NCBI GenBank assembly: GCA_949825025.1
Contig: OX463780.1
Span: 15,101,480-15,165,479, forward strand
DNA: 64,000 bases
Origin: Siphlonurus alternatus
Lineage: Eukaryota; Arthropoda; Insecta; Ephemeroptera; Siphlonuridae
Direction of reading: 5' to 3'
The notes under the pieces are model-generated. The model saw nothing but the letters and a program-made list of their open reading frames with translations, was not told where the DNA came from and searched no databases. Below are positions 37,980 to 50,110 of this stretch, piece by piece; the stretch's first letter is position 1; each line of letters begins with the position of its first letter. The position numbers were made by a program, and so were the translations under genes.

Positions 37980-38057
37980 ATGGCATCGCCAACTAGTGAC
38001 AGTTCTTCGTCACCAACTAATCATGGACATCGTAAAGTTGTCTCAGAACACAGACGG
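37980..38057 (+). CDS. hairy: hairy exon 1 (coding part)
   Basis: Encodes 26 residues, starting [11 protein letters not shown] and ending VVSEHRR, the lead-in to the basic region. HES1 has a similar SEHRK stretch at the same place. The donor CGG|GTAAGT follows a complete codon (phase 0). The upstream in-frame ATG at 37956 has T at +4 and G at -3; the stop at 37944-37946 closes the frame above it. Confidence 0.9.
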
Positions 38058-41000
38058 GTAAGTCACATTTCATTTGTTACCTAAAGCGCCTGAAGGGTAT
38101 GCAACTTGTCTTACTTATCAGTTTTCTTGCATTTCTAAATATAATTTCGCATGGTCAATATATAGAGCCTAAATGTATGCAACTTTTGCTACACCCCAGC
38201 ACCTACCGTATACCGTGTACGAGCCAGGCAGTTATCATGTTAATTATTATCATTCCTAATGAACATAGAGAGCTAACATGATGGCATGTTCTCCAAATTT
38301 ATCATATACTTTTTAGTTGCTAAGTTCATGCAACCTTTTTGACGTCACGTGTTTGGCCGTTACCAAAAAAATCACATCAGTTTGATTGATATATTGATAA
38401 CAAACTTATAAAAAAAAGTTTATGTAGTTAGGCTTTGTTTATAGTAAATTAATGATTGTATACGGCATCAAGATAGTCTTGTGACAAGCTTCTTAATGGT
38501 ATAGCAACGCAGCTTTTTACTTTTTTTTTTTTTTTTTTTAATAATTGATTTATTATGATTTTAAATGCGGCTTTTGAGTCCTGTTGAAGATACCATAACT
38601 ATAAATATTTATGAGGGAAAAAAATGTAAAATTAATTTAGTTCCGTAATTATATTATATTATAATATTATAAGAAAAATGCGCACTCGATATGTCTATAT
38701 AGCACTGAATATACTGATGCCTGTATCTGAATATATTAATTATACTAATGCATGTATATTTATAGCACAAGCAGGCGCGGATCCAAAGAGGGGGGGGGGG
38801 AGTCTGCAGCCCCCCCACCCTCCCGAAATTTTGGATTTAACATGGGCAATATAGGCATTCCCCCTACTCCGATTTTTGTTTTTAACATTGGCCTTACGGA
38901 GGCAGCCCTCTCCGATTTTTTTTTTCTGGGTCCGCGCCTGAGCACAAGGAAAATAATTCAAGCTTCAATCATCATTAACATATATTAACCATTACTGTAC
39001 CATGCACAAACTTATACCAACTTTCAATTGGTTCCAGAAAATTTGCTTGTAATTGAGATTTAAATTATTTTGTTCTCCTTCCTCTGTTTTCAGTGTAACA
39101 AACCTATAATGGAGAAAAAAAGACGAGCGAGGATTAACAATTGCTTGGACGAATTAAAGAACTTGATCTTGGACGCAATGAAAAAAGACGTAAGTACACT
39201 ATTTAATAACAGGTGCAGAGGTGATTTTTTTGCATTATTATACGAGTTAGTTCTTGAGATGATAATTCTAGAGATAATTAAAGCAACACTAAATTATATT
39301 GTTATTAGACACATCTAATCTGTACGGACTTTGGTGGCGAAGAGGAAATGATTTCTCTCTCAGAACAGATAAACAGTGTCCATACTAACACGGTCAAAAG
39401 GATCTCGACAAATGACTGACTGTGGTATATATAGTCAGCGTCGCGTTGCATCCCGGAAACCCGCTTGTCTGCTCATTTATTACGCGCTGATTGTCGTTGC
39501 TAAAGGGACGACCATGATCGAGCGTGTGGCAGTCAGGTGACCCTCCTCCCGCTTCCTGCTGCAAGACTAAGTGCTCGGATCAAGTACGTCGAGTGTCTCT
39601 CTTCTAAGCTTTGACCTTTTGCCGACAACGATATAGTAAAAAAATTGCTTAGATTAAAGAAGAACATGCGTGTAAGAAATCTGTTTCTGTCCCTATTTGG
39701 TTAGTTGCTTTCTTTGAATAACTTTACCGCGGAAAAATTACAATCACAGCTGTGCTATGTTCTTTTTTTTTTTTTTCTTTGGTATTATACAAGAGACTTT
39801 TTATTTTTAATAAAGTAAGATTAATTATTTATGTCAGATTTTTTTCTTGTAATTAATTATTTTTATATATACTATGTAAAGAATTTTGTAAAAGTTTCTT
39901 GTAGAAAAGAAAGAAACCTGTACATGAAAATGAAAAGTTAGTAATTTTTTCTTCCGTTCTCCAGTTTAATTTTGGATACGCCCGATGAAATAAGAATAAT
40001 AATTATACGACCTTTTCATATTGTAATTGCACGGAAGTGATTTTAGGCTAGGCGGACACGTATACGATGGTGTGACGTCACCAAGCGTGACCCAACAAGG
40101 TCGTGTGACCGTCACTCTGCTCAATAGGGCATCACCGGCGCCACAGCTGCGAATGAAGCATCCGGACATTCAATACGTTCATATACAATTCATTCATACC
40201 ATGTGACTTTTTTTGAACATTTTTTTTTTTTAAATTGATAACCTTTTGATATCATTTTGATAACCCCTTGATAAAAGGCTCTTGTCTACCAATTTTGTTT
40301 ATCAGTGAGTGCTTGCTCGTGTTAAGAGTAGAAGGGGGGGAGGTTTGAATGAACCCCTCCAAGCAGTCACGCGCCTTATCACGAGCACGTGCACCGTCAG
40401 TCGTTGGCTGACCTCTGACCTGAGGCAGAGAAGACTCCCTGATTTGACCCTAGCCCTGCTTTTTATTGGAGTGGCGGCGTAGAGGGAGCTGTGACTTGTG
40501 TCATCATAAAATAGAAACAGCTGTTTGGAATTTTAGCACGTAGTTTATTTCTGCTAATTGAAAAAACAACAACATTTGTTAACAAAACAAATTTTTGCAC
40601 GTTTATGCTTTTAACATACAAATGTTTGTTTTAATGAATGAATTTGAATATAGAAAAATAAAAAGGTTTATTTATTATTAATTAATTAATTTGACATTTT
40701 TAGTTGTGGAAATAAATCAATGAATTTACATATAGTTAACTATTTAACTATTTAACTATTTCATTTAAAGGCTGTAAAATATATTTTATATATATATTAC
40801 AGCAATTATAAAGTCATAAATATACTCTTTTTACTTTTCCTTACTTTATTTTTACAATCATGCCCTTCAAATTCCTTGACGCACCTTTTTTATTAAAGCT
40901 TTTAATTTATATATATAAAAAGAAATTAAAATGATGACCATCAGGTGGATTTTAAATATATTAATAAAAATGTATAAATATATTCATAATTTATTTAAAT

Positions 41001-42356
41001 ATTCATATAATATATATAATAACGTTAATCGTTCAAGGTATTAAATTTTTATGTGTATAATATCATCCTCTTAATTTTTCATTAATCTAAATGGCACTGG
41101 TCGTTATGTCAGATGGGATGGCGAGAAAGAGGCTGGACGTGGCGGCTCCGGTTTACTGTGTACCACTTTATCGCTTGCCAGCCCTCTCTAAATTAATTGC
41201 GACGTGTAAAAGGAGCTGCTGAACAGTCCGGTACTGCTACTGCTGCTTCTCAGGTAGCCACGCTACAATATGCAAATGGTGCCACGCGAAACGTAACGGC
41301 GGTACCCTTGAACACATTTTTTTTTTTTTTTTTTCAATAGCCAGTCATTAGTATTGTGAGAACATCAGCAGCTTTAAAGCAGTATTGTGATTCAAAGCTA
41401 TATGATATTTTATTATTATTCTCCATATATACCATTTTAAAGAAGCTTATACAATATGTATACTATAATATAGATTATGGATCGAAATAAAAAATGGTTT
41501 TATTATAATATGGGTATTATAGAAATAGAGAGAAAAAAAAAAAGAGATTTAAATATTAAAGTAGGAATTTAAGATTAAATTTTTAAATAGAATTGTATTT
41601 ATGACATTTCTAATGCCAAGATATTTCTTTCTTTTTTTGCTGTGCTTATTAGATGCTTGTTTTGATGTGAGTTGTGGGGACCACAGGCTTAGTCTGACGT
41701 GTTTTTGTTGTTTGTTGCAGCCCGCCCGCCACTCCAAGTTGGAGAAGGCCGACATCCTGGAGATGACTGTGAAGCACCTCGAGTCTCTGCAGCGCCAACA
41801 GATGGCCATGGCGGTGGCTGCAGACCCCGGCGTGCTCAACAAGTACCGCGCGGGCTTCAGCGAGTGCGCCACGGAGGTTGGTCGCTACCTGGGCCGCGGT
41901 GACGCCCCTCAGCTTGACCCTCACCTCAAGCGACGTCTGCTAGCTCATCTCTCCAACTGTCTCAACAACGTGGCTACTTCTGAGCCTTCCTCTGTAGACG
42001 AGGCTCACACGATTCGTGTGCAGCTTCCTGCCACGTCAGCGGGACACGTGATGCAGCTCGTGCCCACTTGTCTGCCGAGTGGTGACATTGCTTTCGTGCT
42101 GCCCCAGTCTGCAAGACGAGAGGTTCAGGTGGCCAGTGCGGCGGTGGTGCAGATCGAGAGTGCAGAGAGCAGGGCGGCTAGGACCGCGGTGGTGGCACCG
42201 CTCTCCGTGGCCCTTGACCTCAGTATCACCGCCCTTGAGTCCCCAGACAAGGCTAGACCGACCACCCCCGTCCAACCCGCTCCCAGCCCCACCCCCAGAG
42301 GCTCGGAGGAGAGTCCGGACATGGAAGACGATGGGGACGTTTGGAGGCCGTGGTAG
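37980..42356 (+). CDS. hairy: hairy/HES-type bHLH-Orange transcriptional repressor (complete, 3 exons)
   Basis: Joining 37980-38057, 39094-39189 and 41721-42356 gives 269 residues plus a stop. Both introns are GT-AG (GTAAGT donors) and phase 0. Residues about 28-85 form the bHLH. The basic region has the HES-family proline ([12 protein letters not shown]), then helix 1 ([18 protein letters not shown]) and loop/helix 2 ([20 protein letters not shown]). Residues about 96-139 are the Orange domain ([14 protein letters not shown] ... [14 protein letters not shown]). At 169-187 the block [19 protein letters not shown] resembles a block in Drosophila hairy. The protein ends in WRPW, the Groucho/TLE-binding motif. 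Family role: a nuclear DNA-binding repressor in segmentation and neurogenesis, often a Notch target. It is shorter than Drosophila hairy (about 337 aa) and lacks its glutamine tracts. ATG 37980 has a strong context (A at -3, G at +4); an in-frame ATG at 37956 would add 8 residues. Deadpan is the main alternative name, but the post-Orange block favours hairy. Confidence 0.95.
38058..39093 (+). other. hairy intron 1 (1036 bp)
   Basis: Begins GTAAGT and ends TTTTCAG. AT-rich, with a T tract near 38519-38539. It contains a complete hAT-type MITE with its target duplications (38764-38948). A TGACGTCACGTG-like CRE/E-box cluster lies near 38339-38350. No other coding segment was seen. Confidence 0.9.
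38772..38940 (+). mobile_element. hAT-type MITE, copy 2 (169 bp), inside hairy intron 1
   Basis: Ends CAGGCGCGGATCC and GGGTCCGCGCCTG, flanked by exact 8-bp direct repeats AGCACAAG (38764-38771 and 38941-38948). The body (CCCGAAATTTTGGATTTAAC, ATGGGCAATATAGGCATTCC, AACATTGGCCTTACGGAGG) is the inverse of copy 1. It carries G10 and C7 runs near its left end. Non-coding, with no transposase. Confidence 0.88.
39094..39189 (+). CDS. hairy: hairy exon 2 (basic region and helix 1)
   Basis: 96 nt encoding 32 residues, from [11 protein letters not shown] to LILDAMKKD. The acceptor is a pyrimidine tract ending TTTTCAG and the donor is GAC|GTAAGT, both phase 0. The basic region reads EKKRRARIN where most hairy proteins have EKRRRARIN, a conservative change. 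Ending the exon after KKD matches the conserved intron position in hairy/HES genes as I remember it. Confidence 0.93.
39190..41720 (+). other. hairy intron 2 (2531 bp)
   Basis: Begins GTAAGT and ends TTGCAG. Mostly AT-rich, with four GC-richer islands (about 39420-39600, 40030-40160, 40310-40500 and 41100-41300) that are candidate enhancer segments. The islands hold a TGACGTCA-like site near 40074, CACGTG near 40386 and CACGCG near 41283. No exon-like open segment with splice sites was recognised in them. Confidence 0.85.
41721..42356 (+). CDS. hairy: hairy exon 3 (helix 2, Orange domain, WRPW, stop)
   Basis: 636 nt including the TAG stop, phase 0 acceptor TTGTTGCAG|CCC. It encodes [15 protein letters not shown], the Orange domain, a Pro/Ser-rich tail ([15 protein letters not shown]) and an acidic stretch (DMEDDGD) just before VWRPW. 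The exon is far richer in G and C than the surrounding intron and 3' flank, especially at third codon positions. The frame stays open about 120 nt upstream of the acceptor, but that hydrophobic extension lies in the intron. Confidence 0.95.
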   Translation, partial: PARHSKLEKADILEMTVKHLESLQRQQMAMAVAADPGVLNKYRAGFSECATEVGRYLGRGDAPQLDPHLKRRLLAHLSNCLNNVATSEPSSVDEAHTIRVQLPATSAGHVMQLVPTCLPSGDIAFVLPQSARREVQVASAAVVQIESAESRAARTAVVAPLSVALDLSITALESPDKARPTTPVQPAPSPTPRGSEESPDMEDDGDVWRPW

Positions 42357-42490
42357 CCGGGCGTGAGACCTCGCCATCCATGACTGTATTCTGCCGTGCC
42401 GTATACTTGTTAAATATAATGTTCAACTGTGATCAAGAAAATATTTTTATATTCTGTATAATAAATTTAATGCTTTTAAATAAACTGATA
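42357..42490 (+). terminator. hairy 3' UTR and polyadenylation signals
   Basis: After the TAG the sequence turns AT-rich within about 60 nt. Canonical AATAAA hexamers occur at 42460-42465 and 42479-42484. The 3' UTR would be about 120-150 nt, short for a HES gene, so distal sites further downstream are possible. Confidence 0.6.
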
Positions 42491-42631
42491 TAATTTTATC
42501 AATATATTATATGGTTTTATTTTTTAATCTCAATTTTTTCCTGAATTTTAATTTTATATAGTTAAAAATTACATTAGTTATTTGATTTGAGGATAATAAA
42601 TCAAACTAATCAAAGGAAATTATGATATTAT

Positions 42632-42634
<3 letters not shown>

Positions 42635-42724
<90 letters not shown>
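42635..42724. repeat. (AT)45 microsatellite downstream of hairy
   Basis: A pure run of 90 bp, about 150 bp beyond the second hairy polyadenylation signal. Confidence 0.97.
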
Positions 42725-42725
<1 letters not shown>

Positions 42726-45700
42726 CAATCGTATAAAATTAATTAGAAATTTAGTTACTGCATGATCCTCAATTAATTCATGAATAAGCAAGTATAGTAA
42801 TAAAGTGTACTAGATATTTACATTTTATAGAAATAGGATAGCATTCTTTTCTATAAAAAATGGTTAAAAAATTGCTGCGCATACAGAGAATAAATTACAG
42901 CTCAAGGCGCGTAGCCCCTTAAGACTATGCAGCCTGTAAGTAACGCTGTGCTGGAAAAGTAGCCTACCTTACAGGCGCTCTATAAAGGTGAGGGCGTGAC
43001 ATTCATTAACGATTGAAGACGAGAAACACCTGCTCATGCACCCACCTTCTCTCTCACTAATTAGAGAAGATTATTATGAGCTTGCATTGCAACGAGACCG
43101 CTACTTACATTGATCAATGTCCATACAAAGGGTTGACCTTAGTGACTTATCATGGTTAAAGAGAAAGGAACCAATACATACGAACAACAATGAATGATCT
43201 TTATATTATATGAAAATAATGACCCTGACCTTTTTAAAGGTGGCTCCCAGTCATGTGCGATTCAGGATGTATTTTCCTGTAGTTATAATATATCTACTCT
43301 CAGGTGTTCATAAATAAATCGTGTTTTTAATTGACCTGAAGCCTCATATATGTAAAAAGAACCTTGAACCTGTATAACTTAAAATAAAAAATGAGTACCA
43401 TAGTTCCTGAGTTTCTTTAATATTTTTATTTATAAAAAATATATTATATTATTTGTAATGCTTTAGAAATGTTTTCAACAATTATAAAACAAATTTTAAA
43501 ATGTTCTTGAAATTTAGGAAAATTGATTTTGTGGTTATTATAAACATGCAATTTTCTACCTGAACGTTTCTACGTAATGCAATAGCGGCCTTGGCTTCAA
43601 TTATAATAGAGGTGGTGGGATCTGGGTGCAAGTAACACCGTGGCAGCCGCTCCCACACGCCGCTCTCGTCTGCAGCAGCATCCTCAACAGTAGACTACCA
43701 CCGCGAAGAAGCGTGAGGAGGCAACAAAGCACACGCAAAAACGTCTTGTTCGTGTCGAACTGTCTGCAGTAATTTCAAATTCTCAAGGGAAAGTTATAGC
43801 TTCATGATGGGAACAAAAACTTAGCGTGTAATGAAAATAACATCATTTTTTATTATTATCAACTTCTACACTGATGTATATATAATCATGTTTTTGAAAC
43901 AATTATCATATATAGATACTCTATGCAATTATATATATTTTTTTATCATTTTTAAATAAATTTATATCATTTAATTTTTGAAACCACTTTTTATTTGATT
44001 TTGATATATATACGCAGATGTACAAATTGCATGCTTTAAGTTTTTTATTATTAAATTCTATAAGTTTTGTATACAGATAAAAAATAATCACTGAGACTTC
44101 ATACAGTAAATTAATGTAATTTGTAAGCGAGTCAGATTGAGATAACTTTATAAAAACTGACATTGATGTCTTAAAAAATAAAGAATAAAAATTACATATT
44201 TTAAAATAATATAAAATTGCCTTTTTTATGCTATAGAGTACAAAGTTTTTTTTTTTAAATTAGTCCCAGATATTGTATAAATTATTATAATTATTTTTTT
44301 ATAAACGTTATTAAATTAAAAACACATAAAAATTACCCTCCAGCTTCCATGCAATTGTCCTCCTTTAATCAAGCCTAACATGTAATAAATTTTCATCTTA
44401 ACTCACGACCACCCATACAGTAGTATACTTTCTTAATGCATGAGGGCGTGATACTTACTTCTGCACACTTATTATCTCACAATAATAAACAACTAAACGG
44501 TGATTTTATACTTTCAGAACCACCACATTATGTACTGTATACACACACATACTACTGTAAGTAAAAGGTATCACCATCTGCTCTTTACTACCGAGAACAA
44601 ATTACTTAGTAATGCAGTGCAAAAACGTGAGAATTTCAAGTCACGGAGCCTTATGGTCAACAACAAGACCTTCTGGGAGGGTGGTCCGTGATTTCTGTTC
44701 TGGTGGAGGTTTTGTTATGTTATGGTTTTGTGAGTGACTGCTTCTAGGGCGCATGGATGGAGAGGCTTAATGCCTGCTGAGCCCCTTGACAGCTGGTGGC
44801 ATTAAAGCAGCTCGCATAGCAAAGACACATCGTATATGGTGGTATATATTGTATCTGTCGTTTCTCAAGATATAACTGACGTAATACAGATTGAATTTGT
44901 TGAGATACGATATCTGTGGCTCTGCATTGTGGGTGGTACAGTACAAAATACAATATTTTTCTAGTCCAAGTTTTGTGAGTATAGTGCATTATAAGATATA
45001 TGTTTTATGTGTTTCACTTACAAGTTCTATTATTTTTTTTTTTTTTACTTAAAAATATTGTATAAGAGAAGAACAAAAGTTTATAAATTAGTAACTAGTA
45101 GGTCATATATGGTCATATCTAATGTTTCTCAGTTTCTGTGTATGGTTCAGTTTTAAAAATAAAACTATTTTTTAAAAAATCTTATAATAACGCTGTATAT
45201 ATATTATTATATAAAAAAAATGTTGAACCACGATATATTTTTTTTATTTACTTAATTTATTTATTTTATGCATGCACTTATTTTATACAACATGATAAAT
45301 GACAAAAACAAAGAGAAAAAAATGGTCTAAATAATTGATTAGATGCACAGAAACTGCATGGGGCTGAGATCATTATTATTATGTATTTTTTTTTTTTTTT
45401 CAGACATCGTTGCCTGCATTCCATCCATGTTAACTTCTATGAGAACTTTATTTTCCACTGAATCGGAGATGCAATTCGTGATACTCTCTATGCAATAAAA
45501 CTTGGACATTATTAAACCAAAACGTGTTTTATAAATGTTCCATATTTTATAGCTAGTCACAAATGAAATATTTATACATTTGTTTATCACCATCTTCCAT
45601 CTTCACCTTTTACAAGATTCCCCACAAAAATAAAATCATAACTCGATAAGATCAAAAAGTGACGTAAATCTTTGGGATATGACTCCATTGTACCAACAAT

Positions 45701-46766
45701 GCTGAGGTTATTATACAACAAAAGGAGGAATATTATAAAGCTGCAGCATTATAGCGACCACCCAGCATAACATTATTCTTTTACTCTCTCGCTCTGTCTA
45801 CCGTTCAAAGTTACACCAGAAGTTTTTACATGCTCGTGTGCACCTGTATAGATATTATAATATACCCCTCTCCTAGCTCTCTTCAACAAAATGCAAGTAA
45901 AAAGAAAAATACGTAGGCTTTTCTATTATACTTAGCAAGTCACGCCAAACAAAACATTAAGAATAATTTTTATGTATTATAAAATTTACACGATGACGAT
46001 TTCTCCGATGCCAATTGAATTGTTATGCCATGGAAGAATATTATACAAAATTTTGTATTGAGTTTATAAGTATATAGTGATTTGACACATAAGTGTATGT
46101 ACTCTACAATAACCTCATGGCTATATATATATGAAGAAAGTGTCTATATTATATCCATATATACTGCAGATGTAAAGTACTTTTACTACACGTTCATGTA
46201 TATAAGCTTACAGAGTAATGCATGAACTCTCTGTACGCGTGAACCTATATAAACTGCATGTTCGCGACACGGTGTATGTATTATTGCTGCATGCAGGCTG
46301 CTATGTTGTAGAAGTATTATATGGTATGACTCGATAATAGCACGTACAGTACTTGCTTGTAGTTATGTATGTAGAGTAATGCGTCGTCTTTTTTGAGGCA
46401 GGTGTTGAGAAATTATAAGTACAATAAGCTTTTGTAATATACAGTGGCGTGATCTTTTTAACTTAAAGCTTATTTAAAAGGTTGAGAAGAAAATATATCA
46501 TATATAATATATTGTATTTACAAACCTATAAACTACCTTTCGTGCTTATATTTAACTACACAATTTTCTGCATGTCAATATGTGACATGGCTCACATGGC
46601 ATGTTCGTCATAATTATAATGGCGATATATACTTTGTTTTTATTTTAATTTATTTTATTATCTTTTTCGCGGGCATATACACAAATTTCAATACCAAATA
46701 CCATAATGTCAATAGAAATTTATAAAAAAAAATAGTAATTGATAATAACCTGAGTTAATAAAGTAA
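42725..46766. other. intergenic, AT-rich with GC islands
   Basis: An island at about 42900-43020 contains TATAAAG at 42981-42987, a TATA-box look-alike. A second island lies at 43590-43760. A strong acceptor-like T17CAG at 45387-45403 lies before a short open segment (see rejected items). No gene can be supported. Confidence 0.45.
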
Positions 46767-47423
46767 ATTAAAGTAAAGTGCGCGCTAGAAAAAAAAGTTG
46801 AGTTAGTATTTTCTAAAAATAGTTCAAGTAGTCCTCCATATCAAACCAAAATTCAAAAAATTCTATCTCAAATAGGTTTGCCAGAAAAAAATTCCAAAGT
46901 CAGAGTGAACGCGTCGCTTAACATGGGGCCTTACCTGACAAAAACCCTCGAATATCTCGAAAAAATACACCGTTAGGTGGTATGAAAAAAATATAGTGAT
47001 GTTCTATGACCCAAGCTTTAACCAAAAACCGATTAAAAAAAAATTCTCTCGAATCCATTTTTCCGTAAAAAAATCAAGAAAATCTACCATGTTAATTCCC
47101 ATAAGATTTTTTATTATTTTTTTACGGAAAAATGGATTCGAGAGAAATTTTTTTTAATCGGTTTTTGGTTAAAGCTTGGGTCATAGAACATCACTATATT
47201 TTTTTCATACCACCTAACGGTGTATTTTTTTGAGATATTCGAGGGTTTTTGTCAGGTAAGGCCCCATGTTAAGCGACGCGTTCACTCTGACTTTGGAATT
47301 TTTTTCTGGCAAACCTATTTGAGATAGAATTTTTTGAATTTTGGTTTGATATGGAGGACTACTTGAACTATTTTTAGAAAATACTAACTCAACTTTTTTT
47401 TCTAGCGCGCACTTTACTTTAAT
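46767..47423. mobile_element. 657-bp near-perfect palindromic element
   Basis: Arms of about 305 bp are almost identical inverted copies; only a few differences were seen over the stretch compared. Outer ends read TTAAAGTAAAGTGCGCGCTA, and TTAA is present at both extremities, compatible with a TTAA target duplication but inseparable from the palindrome itself. The loop lies near 47080-47120. No coding potential. The arm identity implies recent insertion or ongoing conversion between arms. Confidence 0.85.
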
Positions 47424-50029
47424 ACAAAATTATTAATTGATTGTTGACAGCTAAAAAAAACACAGCAAAAATGATTAAGATTATATTTGACAATATAATA
47501 TAATTTAATTATATTAACAGAAAAAAATCTATAGAGTTATAAAATATTCTTTAAATAATATAATAGCATTCGCTCATATACATATTTTATTCACATGTAA
47601 AATTTCTATAGGCAAAACGATGATGAATAAAGTTGTTATATAAAATAGAACTAAAAAAGTGTTAAGTAACCATCCATTCTGGTTGTTTAAAAATAAAACA
47701 TTCATATGCAATATGGTATCTTATATAAAATCAAATTATTATAAAAAAAAACATTAACAATGTATATAACACATATGATTGATTTGACCTCTATCATATA
47801 TACAAAACCTACACTTTAATATTTTTATTTTGATTTACATATTGAATGGAGAACCATCAAGCTGCTGTCATTCATTTTATAATGTAATACAGAACCATGT
47901 GGCCATCTGTGGCAGTCATAATATATAAATATATTATATACATCACAGACTTGACAATTGTCTGGGTTCTCGTATGCAGATTACGTTTGCTTGTAAGAAG
48001 AGTTAAATGTCCCCACCCCCTCACTGCATGTCTAAGCACCGTGTAGTTGAGGACCATACGCAAGAGACGGAGCCTTGAGTCGGGACACAGCTGGCCCCTT
48101 ATACAGCAGACACACCCAGTAATGAGACAGGCGGGTCGCGGAACACCAGGGGTATCAGGTGTCAACCCAAATTTGCATTTACAACCACGGGACAGACACA
48201 AATTTATCACTAACGCTCATCACAGAGGATGTCATTTTAAAGATTTTTAAATTTTTGAAAGGGGTATAAAAAGATCACACATATAATCAAATCGTAAAAG
48301 AGAACACGCCCTTATTATAGCCCTTATAGTTTATAGTTGTGGAACTTTTTGCCTCTGGAGCTTCGGTCATTGAGTAGTAATTTGTTTTATAGTAAGTTGA
48401 AGGCCCATGTATATATAATATGTGATGGCTAGTGGCTAGAGTTGTAAGTGACACAGTATTAGCTTAATTACTTTATATTTGCAATAGTGTTTAATTCTTT
48501 CTATTTTTACCTTTGTTATTATATATTTTTCTTTCTACAACTTTGTTTCACAGGTATATACTATAATATGCACTTTCAATAAATAAAAAATAGACTACAT
48601 GAAATCCCCAACAAATACAGCAAGTGCTATCCAGAAGTGAACACAATAGTGTCAAAGAGTTTACTATATAAAATCTCTGATATATATAGTGTATATCTAG
48701 TTATAAATAAGACAGGACGAATGTTATAGCTTTGCTCTCATTGTATAGGAGTTGCCTCAGTTGCTATATTATGGAGTATCCAATGGATATATGCATGGCG
48801 TTCATGGAGAGGGGGTATGGAGACTATTATGGAATATTAGACTTATAATTACATTGTACCTATCCGGCTTGCAATTGCAAATCTCTTACAATCAGACATA
48901 AGTCATTCCCAGTATCGCGAGGTGTATGTAAAGCCTTGAAATTATTGATATAAAGATAGTGTCAGTCATATATTATAGATAAAAAAGCAGTGATGATTTT
49001 AAATATTAAATTTAGCATAGCATAAAGATATATAATAATTTTATAATGCAAGACATAATAGATTTATTAATTATTCATATATTTTATTACGCTTTAGGAT
49101 GATAGAGTTATAAATTTATGTAATTTTTTGGAAATATTAATGAATTAAAAAAAAATCATTAGCATTGATAAAAAAAGAGAGCAAGCTAAATTTATAATAC
49201 TATAGTCGATTGTGAGACTGTGGTGGCAAAATATTAGGTTTAGGTCTATTATTATTTTAATATATAAGTTATGATATACATTCGTGATTGCAAAAATAAC
49301 ATAAACTAAAATCACGGTAATAATATGGCATGGTATACAACAGGGAGGGGCTCACTGAAATTTTTATTTTGCCAACCGTACCTACGAACTCGTAGATCAT
49401 TTTTTTAATACAAACTATCCATATGATTTTTATTATAATCGGTCAATACCATCAATATTATAATTTTCAATTTAAAAATATTATATTGAATAATAGACTA
49501 TAATTTATTATTTAATCATTTGACAGTTTTATAGAATATGAAATATAAATATTATAAATTAGAGCAATTTATGTTATAAAGAGAAGTAAATTATATATAA
49601 AAAAAGGAAAAAATAATTAATATTTATTACGGTGTAAATATCAATAAGCTGGTTACTATATATTATAGTTGTGCGAACTGCATGCAATAATATAAAGGAC
49701 TTTTTTGGCTCATGGCAGCATGCATATTATAACAGAGAAAGGATATAGTAGATTGCTACTTGCTACAATAATCCACACTAAAAAGAACACAGGCAGGTGT
49801 ATATAATAATATAATATCTTATTTTTTTTTATTATTATTATTATTATTATTTAAACATATAGTAAACGAAGTATGAAAAGTTAGCGTGCCTGACGCTACG
49901 TTTGTATTTTGACGCGGTAATTTCTCGGTTCAAGCAAGCACGTTATATTATTTATATATATTTTTTTTAAAGGAGGAAAGAGATATTATATTGGGAGGTC
50001 TGTATGGATAGAGTATGTTATAAAATTAC
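47424..50029. other. intergenic, AT-rich with one GC island
   Basis: The island at about 47990-48200 is open on both strands (a cysteine-rich 112-codon minus frame and a plus frame of about 67 codons), neither recognisable. The rest is AT-rich, with a (TTA)n tract near 49831-49851. Confidence 0.45.
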
Positions 50030-50110
50030 CGGTGTTCCAAGTCCAGGCATCACGTCAGGAGACGGTGGCGCTGTTTCTGGGTGGTCCAACAGCTCTGGCA
50101 GATATTTCAT
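50030..50110 (-). CDS. candidate initiating exon, unidentified protein
   Basis: On the minus strand, a T12 tract and AG are followed by 18 nt and then an ATG with G at -3. It opens 27 codons (MKYLPELLDHPETAPPSPDV, then MPGLGTP) that end in phase 0 at a donor ACCG|GTAATT. The segment is a GC-rich island in AT-rich flanks. A TGA lies in frame 15 nt above the ATG, so this would be a first coding exon, or an internal exon using the AG just inside. Product unknown. Confidence 0.25.

Noticed and set aside
41601..41720. In-frame extension upstream of hairy exon 3 (hydrophobic, signal-peptide-like)
   Set aside because: It lies before a good acceptor (TTGTTGCAG), and the family structure requires exon 2 to join at 41721; the hydrophobic look comes from the intron's T-rich tract.
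41649..42377. Minus-strand and alternative-frame open stretches over hairy exon 3
   Set aside because: Shadows of a GC-rich real exon; the sense frame has bHLH, Orange and WRPW.
42981..43010. TATA box plus TCATTA initiator as a core promoter
   Set aside because: Spacing is about 24 bp, shorter than usual, and no gene follows.
44518..44556. 39-nt micro-exon between TTTCAG and GTAAGT (+)
   Set aside because: Good sites, but too short to judge and the encoded residues are uninformative.
45404..45498. Strong acceptor (T17CAG) followed by a 30-codon open end, with AATAAA overlapping the stop
   Set aside because: Minus strand is open over the same region for 84 codons from an ATG, the polyadenylation signal overlaps the stop, and no upstream exon was found; probably chance.
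47872..48210. 112-codon cysteine-rich minus-strand frame
   Set aside because: Begins without ATG, runs into AT-rich low-complexity residues, and the plus strand is open too.
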